Source of the DNA: Vulcanisaeta distributa JCM 11213
Lineage (GTDB): Archaea > Thermoproteota > Thermoprotei > Thermoproteales > Thermocladiaceae
DNA length: 35,559 nucleotides
Direction: 5' to 3'
NCBI GenBank assembly: GCA_001316125.1
Contig: BBCS01000015.1
Location: 1 to 35,559, forward strand
In this document: positions 8,039 to 17,620 of the stretch, piece after piece
Numbering within the stretch: position 1 is the stretch's first letter
Layout of the letters: each line of letters starts with the position of its first letter
The notes under the pieces: generated by a model
What the model saw: only the letters and a program-made list of their open reading frames with translations
Databases searched by the model: none
Told to the model about the DNA's origin: nothing
Position numbers and translations under genes: made by a program

Positions 8039-8984
8039 TGCTCATTAGCCACGTTGTGTATATAACACTAATGGCGTAGGTCAATGCAATCGTGGTCCTC
8101 ATGGGATGACCAGTCATGGGACCAAGCCTAATCTCATACGTAGCCCTACTCCTCAGACCTAGGCTAACATCATCATACTCATTACCAAGTATCAAGCCGA
8201 TTCTCAAACCCTTACTTAACGCCTCCCTACTCACCTCAATCAGCTTCCTCTCATTATAATTGGCATGCATCGATAACACAATTGGTATGTCAATACCATT
8301 CAACGCATCATCAACATCCACAACCTTAACCCTGGGCAAAGAACTAAGTCTCAGAGCCTTCAACGCCCTATCAATAAGCAATGGGCTAGTTATTAATCTG
8401 ACCTCAATCCCAAGGGCATGACTAAGCTGTATCAAGTCCATAGTCTCGTAAACCTCCCTAGGACCCTCAACAATGCCGACCACGCGATCTACCCAATCAG
8501 CGGGTATCGCCTCCCTCCTCTTACGGAATAGCTCCCTAGTTGAATGGGCAACTATGAAGGAGTCCTCCCTAACCTCAACATATATTATGTAATCAGGATC
8601 CTCCAGATCAGCCTTAGCAAATTGGGCTAGGTACTCACCAAGCTTCTTGGCAAGTTCAATACTGGTCATTGGGTATTTCTTATCCATCCTCCTAACAATA
8701 ACCTTGAATGTCCTATCCTTATTATTAATAAGGCTCAGCAATACCTCCTTGGTCACCGCGAACAATGCATTCAAGTCCCTGCTAATTACTTGATCAATTA
8801 TTGATAAATGGGCTACATAATTAATATCCCTAAGAATCGATAATGCATCTGAACCGCAACCACTCAGATCAACTATGCATTTATTACGTCCCCACTCAAT
8901 GACTTGACCGCAGCTAATCCTGGATAATAAATCATATGGACTTATACTCCTTGCATACGGCTCAAACGTTACTAAAACCCTCAT
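8019..8984 (-). CDS. THUMP-domain protein with SPOUT-like methyltransferase C-terminus
   Basis: 321 aa, intact. Residues about 60-155 (KEVLLSLINNKDRTFKVIVRRMDKKYPMTSIELAKKLGEYLAQFAKADLEDPDYIIYVEVREDSFIVA) fit a THUMP domain: basic FKV strand, the MTSxELA helix, and a DPDYxIxVEV strand. After about residue 165 comes an alpha/beta domain ending GLILGNEYDDVSLGLRSRATYEIRLGPMTGHPMRTTIALTYAISVI; a glycine-rich turn, then GPMTxxPMRTTIAL and a helix recalls the trefoil knot of SPOUT methyltransferases. A tRNA or rRNA base methyltransferase is the best guess; its target is unknown. It is not ThiI, Tan1 or Trm14, which have different second domains. A TATA-like box at 9006-9015 sits 26 nt upstream. Confidence 0.6.
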   Translation of the reverse strand: MRVLVTFEPYARSISPYDLLSRISCGQVIEWGRNKCIVDLSGCGSDALSILRDINYVAHLSIIDQVISRDLNALFAVTKEVLLSLINNKDRTFKVIVRRMDKKYPMTSIELAKKLGEYLAQFAKADLEDPDYIIYVEVREDSFIVAHSTRELFRKRREAIPADWVDRVVGIVEGPREVYETMDLIQLSHALGIEVRLITSPLLIDRALKALRLSSLPRVKVVDVDDALNGIDIPIVLSMHANYNERKLIEVSREALSKGLRIGLILGNEYDDVSLGLRSRATYEIRLGPMTGHPMRTTIALTYAISVIYTTWLMSSDASRG

Positions 8985-9005
8985 TCCTACCTGCTAATTG
9001 ATATG

Positions 9006-9015
9006 AAAATTTATG
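9006..9015 (-). promoter_or_regulatory. TATA-like box, THUMP-SPOUT gene
   Basis: Minus-strand CATAAATTTT centred about 26 nt before ATG 8984. Confidence 0.4.
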
Positions 9016-9035
9016 AATTTAAAAGGCATAGGTCA

Positions 9036-10301
9036 CTACGGCTCCATAAGTAACGATGCGAGCACAGTCTTTATATCACTAATGACGTCACTAATGAGTA
9101 CGTGCTCGTCAGGTGCATGGGCTGTTTCCTTAGACGTCATCCAAACAGCCACGGGTATACCCCCTAGCCCTAAGGTAGCGCGCGTATGTACCACCACCAA
9201 TACCAAGTAACTTCGGCTCCAGGCCTTAACAATCCTTATAGCCTTAGTCAGCCTCCTAACTATTTCACTGTCTGCGCTTGTTGGTTGCGCAGGATCTTCC
9301 CTACTGACGATGTCAATATCGACCTTACAACCATGGGTATTGCAGTAATTGTTTGCCGTGTCCTTAATTACCCTGAGAACATCATCAATGCCATACTTAG
9401 GCAGTATTCTACAGTCAATATAGAATATATGCTTACCGGGTATTGTATTCACATTACCAACATTTGGCTCCACCTTCGTTGGTTCGAAGGTTGACTTGGG
9501 TGGTATGAACAATGGGTCCTCATAATTAAATGTCTCGTGTAACTTCCTATCAATTTCAAGGGTTAACTCACTACCAAGTCTATACGCATTAAGTCCAAGC
9601 TCAGGAAGCGATGCATGTGCTTGCTTTCCATAAACAGTGACCTTCACCCAGAGTATTCCCTTCTCCGCAACCTCTATCATCGTGCCATCGGCATTACCAG
9701 CGTCAGGGACCAATACGAGGTCCCTATTACTTATCAGGCTTGGTTCCTTATTAATCACGTATTGAATACCGTACTTACTACCAACCTCCTCATCACTCGC
9801 CAATATTACTCCATAATTAACCGGTGGCGTTGCGCCAAGCTCCCTTAATACCTTACCGACTGTTAATCCCATGACAATTCCCTGCCCATTATCCTCAACA
9901 CCCCCTACCGTATACCACATCACCAATTACCGTGGCGTTAAAGGGTTCGTAATTCCATAATGACCTATCACCCTCGGGTACCGTGTCCATGTGAGCAATG
10001 ACCCAGTAGGTCCTTGATTCATTAAGTCCTTTTATTAAGGCTATTATGTTTGGTCTCGAGCCCTTACTAACCCTGCTGTCTGGGGGCTTCTATTACCCTA
10101 ACCTCATCAAAGTACCTCTTAACTACGCTCAATAGATAATTTGCCCTATCCCACTCACCATCACCACCATTCTCAGGCGCCATTGCCTTTATCGGTATAA
10201 AACCCCCCTATACAACTCGATTATGAAGTCCCTTTGGTTATCGACGTACTTAAGAACATTACCTAAGTCAACCTTTGACCTCACGGATAATGGGTCTCCA
10301 T
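9036..10301 (-). CDS. M20 family metallopeptidase/deacylase (ArgE/DapE/CPG2 type), frame broken
   Basis: Zinc amidohydrolase of the M20 family. The reconstruction begins near ATG 10301 with PLSVRSKVDLGNVLKYV, passes AHMDTVPEGD (metal-binding HxDxVP), GRGVEDNGQG (metal Asp), ILASDEEVGS (catalytic and metal Glu), VLVPDAGN, a dimerisation domain with GKQAHASLPELGLNA, then GGGT and ends ETAHAPDEHVLISDVISDI with the last metal His. At least six frame breaks: near 10292 (CCC, one short), 10203-10208 (C6), 10082-10086 (G5), 9901-9905 (C5), 9224 (one C short) and 9171-9175 (C5). Substrate (succinyl-diaminopimelate, acetyl-ornithine or a LysW-linked amino acid) cannot be told. The C-terminal break alters the GGGT motif region. 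Confidence 0.8.
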
Positions 10302-10405
10302 AATTAATTATTTAACTTTATGCTTGTTTACAGCATAGTTATTTTACATTAGCACCTGAAACAATACTTAAAACACATCTGTACTCGATACTTAATGATT
10401 ATTGA

Positions 10406-11591
10406 ATGAGTAAGATTAAGTCATTAGTAATGACGTACCGGGATTACGACTTAGGCACATTGGCTAAGGTCTATTTCATGAACGAGGAATTGACAAAATT
10501 ATATAAATTGTACGACTCACTCATCGCATTAGAGACCTGTAATAGGGTTGAGTTTTACCTGGATGGCGATGAGGACGAAGCCGAATTAATAGAGTTAATT
10601 AATAAAAGGGCTGGGGTAAGGCCTAGGGTACTTTATGATTTAGACGCGGTTAAGCACCTATTGATGGTAGTGACTGGTCTAGACTCAATGTTTTTGGGAG
10701 AGAGGGAGATATTGTCGCAGGTTAAGAGGGCTTACGGTGCTGGTAAGCCATCGCCAAGATTAAGGATATTATTTGAATCAGCGATTAGGTTCGGGGGAGG
10801 GCTTTAGGCGTAGGCATAATCTTTACGATATTTCATTCGTGAGATTCCTGGCTGATTATGTAATGAGGAATGTTGATAAGGATGGTAGCATACTCGTTAT
10901 TGGTGGTGGTGAGGTTGCGAGGGGGGGTGTGGTTAGGGAGTTGTTGAGGAATGGTTATAGGGATATAACGGTGATAAATAGGACAACGGATAAGCTTAGG
11001 TATGAATTTAATGGTTCAATTAGGCTATTAGGTCTTGAATCGTTAATGGGCGAGTTAATGAGTGGTAGGTATGAGGCCATGGTCGTGGCCGTGTCAGTAC
11101 AGTCACCTTTAATTAACCTTAATGGTTCCATAGACGGTTCATTACCGAGGCTCATAATTGATGTCTCAACACCAAGCGCGGTTAATATTCAGAGTAAGAG
11201 TAATGGCCATGTCAGGGTTATCAGGCTTGAGGATTTGAGGGGACCATACTTAGAGTATGTGAATGGTAGGAGTAAGGTAATGAGTGGGTTGTTGGAGATA
11301 GATCATGAGGCTGAGAGGATAATGAGACTTATCATGCGTGTTGATGCCAATGAGGCTATTAGGGATGTAATGAGGTTTATTGAGGAGATTAGGGAGGAGG
11401 AGGTTAGGGAGGCATTGAATGCATTAAGGAGTGGTGAGAGAGCCGAGGCTGTGATTGATGCAATGAGTAAATCCTTGGTTAAGAAGATAATGCATAATTA
11501 CCTGGAGAATATGAGGAGACTTGCTGAGGTAGGTAATGAGGATGCTGTAAGGGAGTTAAGGAATTATTTAATGGAAATACTAAGTAAATAA
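10406..11591 (+). CDS. hemA: Glutamyl-tRNA reductase (frame broken once)
   Basis: First enzyme of C5 tetrapyrrole synthesis: reduces Glu-tRNA(Glu) to glutamate-1-semialdehyde with NADPH. The first 133 aa contain LIALETCNRVEFY with the catalytic Cys and GLDSMFLGEREILSQVKRAY, both diagnostic. The second piece has a Rossmann stretch SILVIGGGEVARGGVVRELLRNG...VINRT and the C-terminal helical dimerisation domain. They join if the G5 at 10793-10797 is four (AIRFG-EGFRRRHNLYD). G7 at 10920-10927 makes VARGGVV. The next enzyme, hemL, lies tail to tail 6 bp away, so the two steps are adjacent but not in one operon. Confidence 0.9.
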
Positions 11592-11597
11592 TGAGAA

Positions 11598-12931
11598 TTA
11601 GGTCTGTCTAAGGGCCTTAACTGAGTCCTTGATTTGCCTAAGCGTCTCCTCAACCACGTCATTGGTATGGCTTGAACTTGTGAACATGGCCTCGAATTGA
11701 CTGGGGGCTATGAAAATACCACGCTTAAGCAATTCCTCATGAAGCCTTAGGTATAGTTTTGTATCTGACTTACCTGCTGTTTCATGATCAATGACCTCAC
11801 CTTTAGTGAAGAACACCTGGAGCATTGTTGGTACCCAATTAACCACGTGATCGATACCAGACCTACTAAGTACGTCATTGATCCCCTCAGCTAACCTACG
11901 TGATGCGCTTATTGCGATGTCATACGCGTTCGTGGTCTCAAGAACCTCTATCGTGGCTAACCCAGCGATCATGGATATTGGGTGTCCATTAAATGTGCCA
12001 GCATTGAATACGGGACCTCTCGGTGATAGTAGGTCCATTATTTCGTCACGGGCACCCACGGCACCCACAGGAACCCACCACCAATTATCTTACCCAATGT
12101 GGTTATGTCAGCACTAACGCCGTAATACCTCTGGGCGCCACCTAAACCAAGCTATAGCCAGTGACAACTTCATCAAGTATTAATAGGGCTCCGTACTTAT
12201 CCGCAATCTCCCTAAGTCCTTTCAGGAAGCCCTCCCTAGGTGGTATCACTCCGTAGTTCGCCATTACTGGTTCGACGATTATCGCAGCCACGTCATTACC
12301 CTCACTCCTCATTACTCTCTCCACACTATCGAGATCGTTGTATCTAGCCACAAGCGTTAACTTAGCCACATCCTCAGGAACCCCCCCCGCCGATGATGGT
12401 GTGCCAAAATGCGCCGCGGCGCTGCCTGCCTTAACCAATACGTAATCAATGGCACCGTGATAACACCCCCCCTCGAATTTCAGGATCTTCCTACGCTTAG
12501 TATAGCCGCGGGCTAGCCTAATCGCCGTAGCCACAGCCTCGCCACCACTATTGACAAACCTAACCTTCTTAATACTTGGGAAGTGACTCACTATTTTCTT
12601 GGCTAGGGCAACCTCAATCTCCGTTGGCGCTCCATAAAGCCAGCCCCCTATTGATGTACTCCATTACCCGCTTAACCACGGGTTCAGGCGCATGTCCAAG
12701 GATCAATGGTCCATAACCAAGCACGTAATCTATTAACCGCTGACCATCAACCGTGAATATGTATGGGCCCTTACCCTCTCTCACGAAGAATGGGTATGGC
12801 CTGATCGCAGCCCTGACCGGACTATTGACGCCACCGACTAAAACCTTCATAGCTTCCTCATATAACTTGCTGGACTCACTCATCAATATTCCAGAAGTAG
12901 CCATATCATTAAGCTTTATCTTCATAGTCAT
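11598..12931 (-). CDS. hemL: Glutamate-1-semialdehyde 2,1-aminomutase (frame broken)
   Basis: PLP enzyme turning glutamate-1-semialdehyde into 5-aminolevulinate. Pieces cover the whole protein: GGVNSPVRA and [26 protein letters not shown] at the N-terminus; [55 protein letters not shown]; the PLP lysine in [12 protein letters not shown]; and [13 protein letters not shown]. Breaks lie at 12644-12648 (C5 for C4), about 12147 (one C short, restoring [16 protein letters not shown]) and about 12070 (one G short, GGGFPVGA). A C7 at 12466-12472 gives FEGGCYHG where the family has FEGCYHG, and a C8 near 12391-12398 gives SAGGVPE. The start may also be Met 12925. Confidence 0.88.
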
Positions 12932-12943
12932 AAAATTTTAAAG
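12932..12943 (+). promoter_or_regulatory. TATA-like box for ndk in the hemL-ndk divergent gap
   Basis: AAATTTTAAAGG lies about 33 nt before ATG 12971. The gap between the divergent hemL and ndk starts is only about 40 bp. Confidence 0.35.
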
Positions 12944-12970
12944 GGGGGCTTGACATCATCGATTCCCAGC

Positions 12971-13518
12971 ATGATTGAGAGAACCTGGTAATAATTAAGC
13001 CTGACGCAGTTAAAAGGGGGGGATTGATTGGGGGGGAGATAATTGCTAGGTTTGAGAGGGCGGGCTTGAGGATCGTTGCTATGAAAATGATTAGACTTAG
13101 TAAGGAGGAGGCCGCCAAGTTTTATCCAAGTGATGAGAATTGGCTTCGCTCAGTGGGTGGTAAGTCCTTGAAGTCCTACTCCGAGATTGGGAAGGATCCA
13201 AAGGTTGACCTGGGAACCGACGATCCAGTGGAGATTGGGAAGATAATTAGGGGTTGGCTTGCCGATTACCTATCAATGGGCCCAATAGTTGTAATGGTGC
13301 TGGAGGGTAATAGAGCGGTTGAGGTTGTTAGGAAGATCGTGGCTCAACAACGCCGTACTCATCACCGCCAGGTACGATTAGGGGGCGACTACTCCGTGGA
13401 TAGCCCAGACCTGGCAAATCTGGAGAAGAGGGCATTATTCAACCTAGTCCATGCCAGCGATAGCCCTAGGGAGGCGGAGAGGGAGATCAGGTTCTTCTTC
13501 CGTGAGGATGATTCGTAG
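12971..13518 (+). CDS. ndk: Nucleoside diphosphate kinase (frame broken)
   Basis: Transfers the gamma phosphate between nucleotides through a phosphohistidine. MIERT-LVIIKPDAVKRG is recovered from ATG 12971 by restoring one C at 12984. The active-site segment LVHASDSPREAEREIRFFF contains the catalytic His near residue 165. Two neighbouring G7 runs (13016-13022, 13030-13036) give KRGGLIGGE where the family reads KRGLxGE. Between about 13341 and 13385 a missing G and a surplus G compensate, so residues there read AQQRRTHHRQVRLG; in the other frame this is GSTTPYSSPPGTIRG, clearly the family sequence. It carries an archaeal insertion (YPSDENWLRSVGGKSLKSY), making it longer than the bacterial enzyme. 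Confidence 0.92.
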
Positions 13519-13544
13519 ATTATTCATAAAACCACCTTATCATA

Positions 13545-13557
13545 AGGCAACTCTATC
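13545..13557. repeat. Short palindrome between convergent genes
   Basis: CCTTATCATAAGG forms a 6-bp inverted repeat with a one-base centre in the 61-bp gap between the convergent ndk and dehydrogenase genes. It could be part of a bidirectional terminator; no clear U-tract. Confidence 0.25.
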
Positions 13558-13579
13558 ATTGTTCCTCCTTATTACGACT

Positions 13580-14644
13580 TCATAAACTTCTTATCTGTAT
13601 TACGGACTTTATGTCCTCATGGCCCCCCCAATTATATGCGTACTCGTACTCATCCAGCGTCACTTCCTTCGTTATTAACTTTCTAACCCAACCGCCGAAC
13701 TCGAACTTCGCCTTAACCAGGTCTGAGACTCCCATCTCGAAGGCCCTTATGCTTGCGTTGGTCGCACCGATTATCAGCTTATTTCTCCTCCAATCATCTA
13801 GTAACGGTCCGATATTAACATTTTTACTATCTAGGTAAATGCCCAGTAATACGGCTACACCATCAGCACCTAGATGCCTTAATGCCTCATATGCCGCATT
13901 AGTCGAGCCGGTAGCCTCAATGACTATGTCAAACTCGCCACTTATTTGATCGACATTAGTATTGACGTAGGTTGCGCCTATCTCCTTAACGAGCTTTGCC
14001 TTTAGGCTGTCGTAAGGTCTCGTAGCCGTTACGGTTACGTCAGTAAAGCCTCTAAGCCTCATGACCATTAATGCCAGCATGCCGATGGGCCCCCCCGCAC
14101 CCATTATTAAAACCCTCCTTGGACTCCAGGACTCAAATCTTGCCTTACCAAGCCTTATTGCCAAGTCGATGCCCTTCTCAACGATGCTTAGTGGCTCCGT
14201 GAGCACAGCGACATCTATGGCCTCCTTGGGAACCCTAACCAGGTACTGGGAGTCAGTCACGGCGAATTCGGCGGCAAATCCGTGTAAGTACCATATGCCG
14301 TGTTCTGCGTATGTACCCCCCCTTGGACAATAGTCTAACTCTGTTACTGGTAATGTGCACGTTGTTGGTCTTCTCACTGTTGGTACTACGATATCGCCAA
14401 CACCCACATTATCAACACCATCACCAAGCTCCACAACCTCAGCCACAGCCTCATGACCAAGAATAAGGTACTCTTCACCAGGTGGTGGTGCTCCATACTT
14501 ACCCTCAATAATATCCTTATCCGTACCACAAACACCAACCTCAATTGGACTTAGCAAAACCTGGCCGCGCTTAGGTGATGGCTTTGGCATATCCCTTAAT
14601 ACCAATGAGTCCTTTACCAATGGAACTACCGTAACAGCCTTCAT
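13580..14644 (-). CDS. Zinc-dependent MDR alcohol/sugar dehydrogenase, glucose 1-dehydrogenase type
   Basis: About 354 aa medium-chain dehydrogenase. VGVCGTDKDIIEGKYGAPPPGEEYLILGHEAVAEV holds catalytic zinc Cys and His-Glu, matching archaeal glucose/galactose dehydrogenases (CGTDxxI, GHExxG-like). VVPTVRRPTTCTLPVTELDYCPRGGTYAEHGIWYLHGFAAEFAV is the expected lobe region. The NAD(P) site reads MGAGGPIGML; the family GxGPIG has no such extra Gly, which comes from a C7 at 14090-14096. Two more runs give PRGGTY and NWGGHEDI, the latter in the usual WGHEDIKSVIQ end. Likely role is glucose oxidation in the Entner-Doudoroff branch; other polyols are possible. I choose ATG 14644 over TTG 14647. Confidence 0.8.
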   Translation of the reverse strand: MKAVTVVPLVKDSLVLRDMPKPSPKRGQVLLSPIEVGVCGTDKDIIEGKYGAPPPGEEYLILGHEAVAEVVELGDGVDNVGVGDIVVPTVRRPTTCTLPVTELDYCPRGGTYAEHGIWYLHGFAAEFAVTDSQYLVRVPKEAIDVAVLTEPLSIVEKGIDLAIRLGKARFESWSPRRVLIMGAGGPIGMLALMVMRLRGFTDVTVTATRPYDSLKAKLVKEIGATYVNTNVDQISGEFDIVIEATGSTNAAYEALRHLGADGVAVLLGIYLDSKNVNIGPLLDDWRRNKLIIGATNASIRAFEMGVSDLVKAKFEFGGWVRKLITKEVTLDEYEYAYNWGGHEDIKSVIQIRSL

Positions 14645-14784
14645 CAATGATCAAGGGAGTATTCCCCCTTAATAAACCAGATATGTATAGTGTTTTCAAT
14701 TCGTTAATACTCATTAAATTACGCCTAAACGCTCTAATGGGTTTAATCACTATATAGGTTATATACTCATGGGGGGGGAAATGC

Positions 14785-14794
14785 GTATTAAATG
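14785..14794 (+). promoter_or_regulatory. TATA-like box, cyclase gene
   Basis: GTATTAAATG is centred 26 nt before ATG 14816 and supports that start over 14792. A G8 run (14770-14777) lies just upstream outside any gene. Confidence 0.45.
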
Positions 14795-14815
14795 CGTCAA
14801 TGTAATAGACGTGGT

Positions 14816-15572
14816 ATGTCACAGACATTAAGAGAATTAATCAACCAATTAATGAACAAGAGACTCATTATGATAGACCTATCGCATGAACTATACAATG
14901 GAATGCCCACCTACCCTGGCGATCCACCCTTTAACCATGAGTATGTCAAGATTGGGAAAAACTATGGCGAATCAACATTATCAAAAATATCCGCCGGACT
15001 CCATAGTGGTACGCACATAGACCTGCCACGTCACTTTGTACCGAGTGGCTTAACTGCGGAGTCACTACCATTAACGGACTTCATAGCCTACGGCGTAATA
15101 CTAGACCTGAGCTATAAGAAGCATGGTGAAGCCATAACGGCCAATGACCTGAGGAGATTCGATGGTAGAATACAGCGCAATTACGCAGTAATGCTGTACA
15201 CGGGCTTCTCAAAGACCTGGGGTACAGAGGAATTCTTATATAACTGGCCGTACCTCGACAGGTCAGGGGGCGGATTACCTAGTCACTAAGGGAATTAAGG
15301 TTGTGGGTATTGAGGCCCTTAGCATAGCTGGTTGGCCGGGTAAGGAGGGTTATCCATACCCACCCAGGGTTTCTAGGGATGATGTGGTGTATGTTCACTA
15401 TAAATTATTATCAAGCGGAGTTTACATAATAGAGGGCGTTACCAACCTAGACGTTGCATTAAATACATGTAAGGATGGTGAGGGGGGGTTATTCATGTTC
15501 ATGCCACTTAAGATTAGGGGGGGTGCTGAGGGTTCGCCACTACGATTGATAATGCTATGTGAACCAAGGTAG
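14816..15572 (+). CDS. Cyclase/kynurenine formamidase-like metal-dependent hydrolase (frame broken once)
   Basis: Cyclase-family (PF04199) hydrolase of about 250 aa. The metal motif HSGTHIDLPRHF (HxGTHxDxPxHF) is clear, preceded by IDLSHELYNGMPTYPGDPP, the usual start. The second piece has VVGIEALSIAGWPG and then VYIIEGVTNLDVAL and FMFMPLKIRG-AEGSPLRLI, both diagnostic. The two join if the G5 near 15267-15271 is four (DRSGADYLVTKGIKVVGIEAL). G7 runs give DGEGGLF and IRGGAEG; the family has a single Gly in the latter. Substrate unknown: kynurenine formamide and isatin-like amides are family examples. Confidence 0.82.
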
Positions 15573-15573
15573 G

Positions 15574-16173
15574 TCAATAAGTGTCCCTTGGGTCCTTCGG
15601 CAAGTCAATGCCAAAGGCGTCCCTTAATAATCTACGTAGTATCCTATACGTCATGCCCCATATCGTTACATCACCCATGATTATTGCAGGTCTCGTTCTA
15701 CCCTTTATATTAACATCCAACTTAACATACTTCATAATATCATTAATATCCAGCCAAAACACCTTCGACAACTCAGCCCTATTTATCGTTAGTTGAGGAT
15801 TGCAATCCTTTAATGAAAATATTACCGGTACAACATTGATGTTAGGAGCATTGCTTGGTGAGAATGGATCCAAAACCCCCCCAAGTAGTTCTGCGTCTTT
15901 TGTGAGGTCAAGACCAACCTCCTCCTTAGCCTCCCTAATTGCTGTTTCCACCAGATCCCTATCCTTAGCAGGCTTAAACCTACCACCGGGAAATGCCGCA
16001 TCCCCCCCACTCCAGGGATCTTCAGGATTCTCCGTTCTCTTACCTATGAGGATTGCATTTAAGCATGGATTGTAAATAACGGCGACGGCGGCCCATAAGT
16101 GCTCATTATCTGGTGTTGGCCTATCATTCTTCACAATCCTCCTCAATTTATCAACATTATACGACCCCCCCAT
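15574..16173 (-). CDS. Nudix hydrolase, CoA-pyrophosphatase-like
   Basis: 199 aa. The segment DPWSGGDAAFPGGRFKPAKDRDLVETAIREAKEEVGLDL matches the CoA-diphosphatase branch (NUDT7/YeaB-like), where the SGxxAFPGG block precedes the Nudix helix; REAKEEVGL is the canonical metal-binding end. Such enzymes cleave CoA or related dinucleotides to phosphopantetheine and ADP. G7 runs add a Gly in SGGDAAF, LGGVLD and MGGSYN. A TATA-like ATAAATGATT at 16191-16200 is 26 nt upstream. It ends 2 bp from the convergent cyclase gene. Confidence 0.82.
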   Translation of the reverse strand: MGGSYNVDKLRRIVKNDRPTPDNEHLWAAVAVIYNPCLNAILIGKRTENPEDPWSGGDAAFPGGRFKPAKDRDLVETAIREAKEEVGLDLTKDAELLGGVLDPFSPSNAPNINVVPVIFSLKDCNPQLTINRAELSKVFWLDINDIMKYVKLDVNIKGRTRPAIIMGDVTIWGMTYRILRRLLRDAFGIDLPKDPRDTY

Positions 16174-16230
16174 AATACATTATACCTCATAATCATTTAT
16201 ACCCAGCTAATAAACACTATTCACCATAAA

Positions 16231-17263
16231 TCATATTAAAGCCTGAAGCGGTCTAACCGAAAGAACCTCAGGATTAGCTAGATACAGCGGTCTCTTACCC
16301 ATCAATATGTTTATTAAGTTTCTAACGGCAACCTCAGCCATCCTCTCCCTGGTCTCGTAGGTCGCAGACCCTATATGCGGCGTTAACACGACATTGTCGA
16401 ACTTCGTTAACTCATGAGTACTGGGTAGTGGCTCCTCCTCATATACGTCTAATGCCGCACCCGCTATCCAACCCTCCCTAAGTGCCTTCACCAACGCATT
16501 CGTATCCACAATGTCACCCCCCCTAGCCACATTTATTAGATACGCAGTCTTCTTCATTAACCTCAACCGCTCCTCATTAATTAGGTGCCTCGTCTCGGGG
16601 GTTGCGGCTACCGTTATTACGACAAAGTCAGACTCAGTAAGTACGGACTCCAGTGGCCTGTACTCAATACCAAGGGCAAACTCTATGTGGGGGGGCTTCC
16701 TAGTCCTCGACCAATAAATCACCCTCATATTAAATGCCTTAGCCCTCCTCGCCAACGCCGTACCTATGTTGCCCAAGCCTATTATGCCCAGGGTGGCGCC
16801 GTGAACCTCACTACCAAGAAGCCAGCCCCCACTTATCGTATATACCGCCCATCCTAATTAGCCTATCACCAAGCACTATCTTACGTGCAAGGGCTATTAA
16901 CAATCCCATGGCCAGGTCGGCCACAGCCTCAACGAGGACCTCGGGCGTGTGAGTTACATAAATCCCCTTCTCGGTGGCGGCCTTAACGTCTATGTGATCA
17001 ACACCAACACTATACGTACTAATTATGAATAATTTATCCGCCTCGTTAATTAATGACCTATCAATAATGTCGCCTAAGGTCACTATAGCCCCAACACAGT
17101 TCTTGAATACATCAACCAGACCTCCCTAGGTGGTGATGCTTGCTTACCCCCACATTGGCCCTGTCTCCTTCCACATCCTAATCTCCACAGGTAATTTATT
17201 GAGCTCTGAGTATATTATGGAAGGTAGGTTACTCCTACTCACGAATATGCAGGGCCCAACCAT
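16231..17263 (-). CDS. D-2-hydroxyacid dehydrogenase (glyoxylate/phosphoglycerate type), frame broken
   Basis: NAD(P)-dependent D-2-hydroxyacid dehydrogenase. The reconstructed protein starts at ATG 17263 ([21 protein letters not shown]), passes [50 protein letters not shown], then the Rossmann motif [35 protein letters not shown] and LTPHIGSAT with the catalytic His. Breaks: 17147-17151 (C5 for C4), about 17119 (one base short) and 16826-16830 (C5 for C4, restoring [11 protein letters not shown]). G7 runs give ARGGDIV and RKPPHI. Glyoxylate reductase or SerA cannot be separated; no ACT domain is present, so it is the short form. TATA-like box at 17285-17296. Confidence 0.83.
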
Positions 17264-17356
17264 TACGGTGCAGTGCTAAGGCGGATTAATTAATATTTTC
17301 AGGTTGGTGCACTACTATGGATAGTCAGTATTAAATAATTAGGCATGGCTGTCTTA

Positions 17357-17620
17357 ATGAGGTTAATGGTGACGATTAGGGACGTATTAAACAAGCTTAA
17401 GTGGACTAATCAAATTGATAATTACGTCGTCGTCTTCATATCAAGAGGTTCGCCAAATAATGAGGAGGTTGTTGACTTATCGAGGGTGGTCTCAATAAGT
17501 AGGGATGGATTTACATACATCAGTAGTAGTGGTAGGGAGACGTACATACCCTATCATAGGGTTGTGGAGATTAGGCGTAAGGATGGCACCGTGATATTTC
17601 GCAGAAACGTACCTCACTAA
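17357..17620 (+). CDS. DUF504 / MJ1316-type RNA end-recognition domain protein
   Basis: Small protein of 80-91 aa with TIRDVLNKLKW at the start, FISRGSPNNEEVVDLSRV in the middle and YIPYHRVVEIRRKDGTVIFRR at the end. This is the UPF0248/DUF504 family, also called the MJ1316 RNA cyclic-group end-recognition domain, linked to RNA repair or ligation. The frame opens at 17345, but a TATA-like TATTAAATA around 17327-17335 places initiation near ATG 17357 or 17366. Its 3' end overlaps the convergent dphB by up to 50 bp. The exact RNA substrate is unknown. Confidence 0.75.
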   Translation: MRLMVTIRDVLNKLKWTNQIDNYVVVFISRGSPNNEEVVDLSRVVSISRDGFTYISSSGRETYIPYHRVVEIRRKDGTVIFRRNVPH

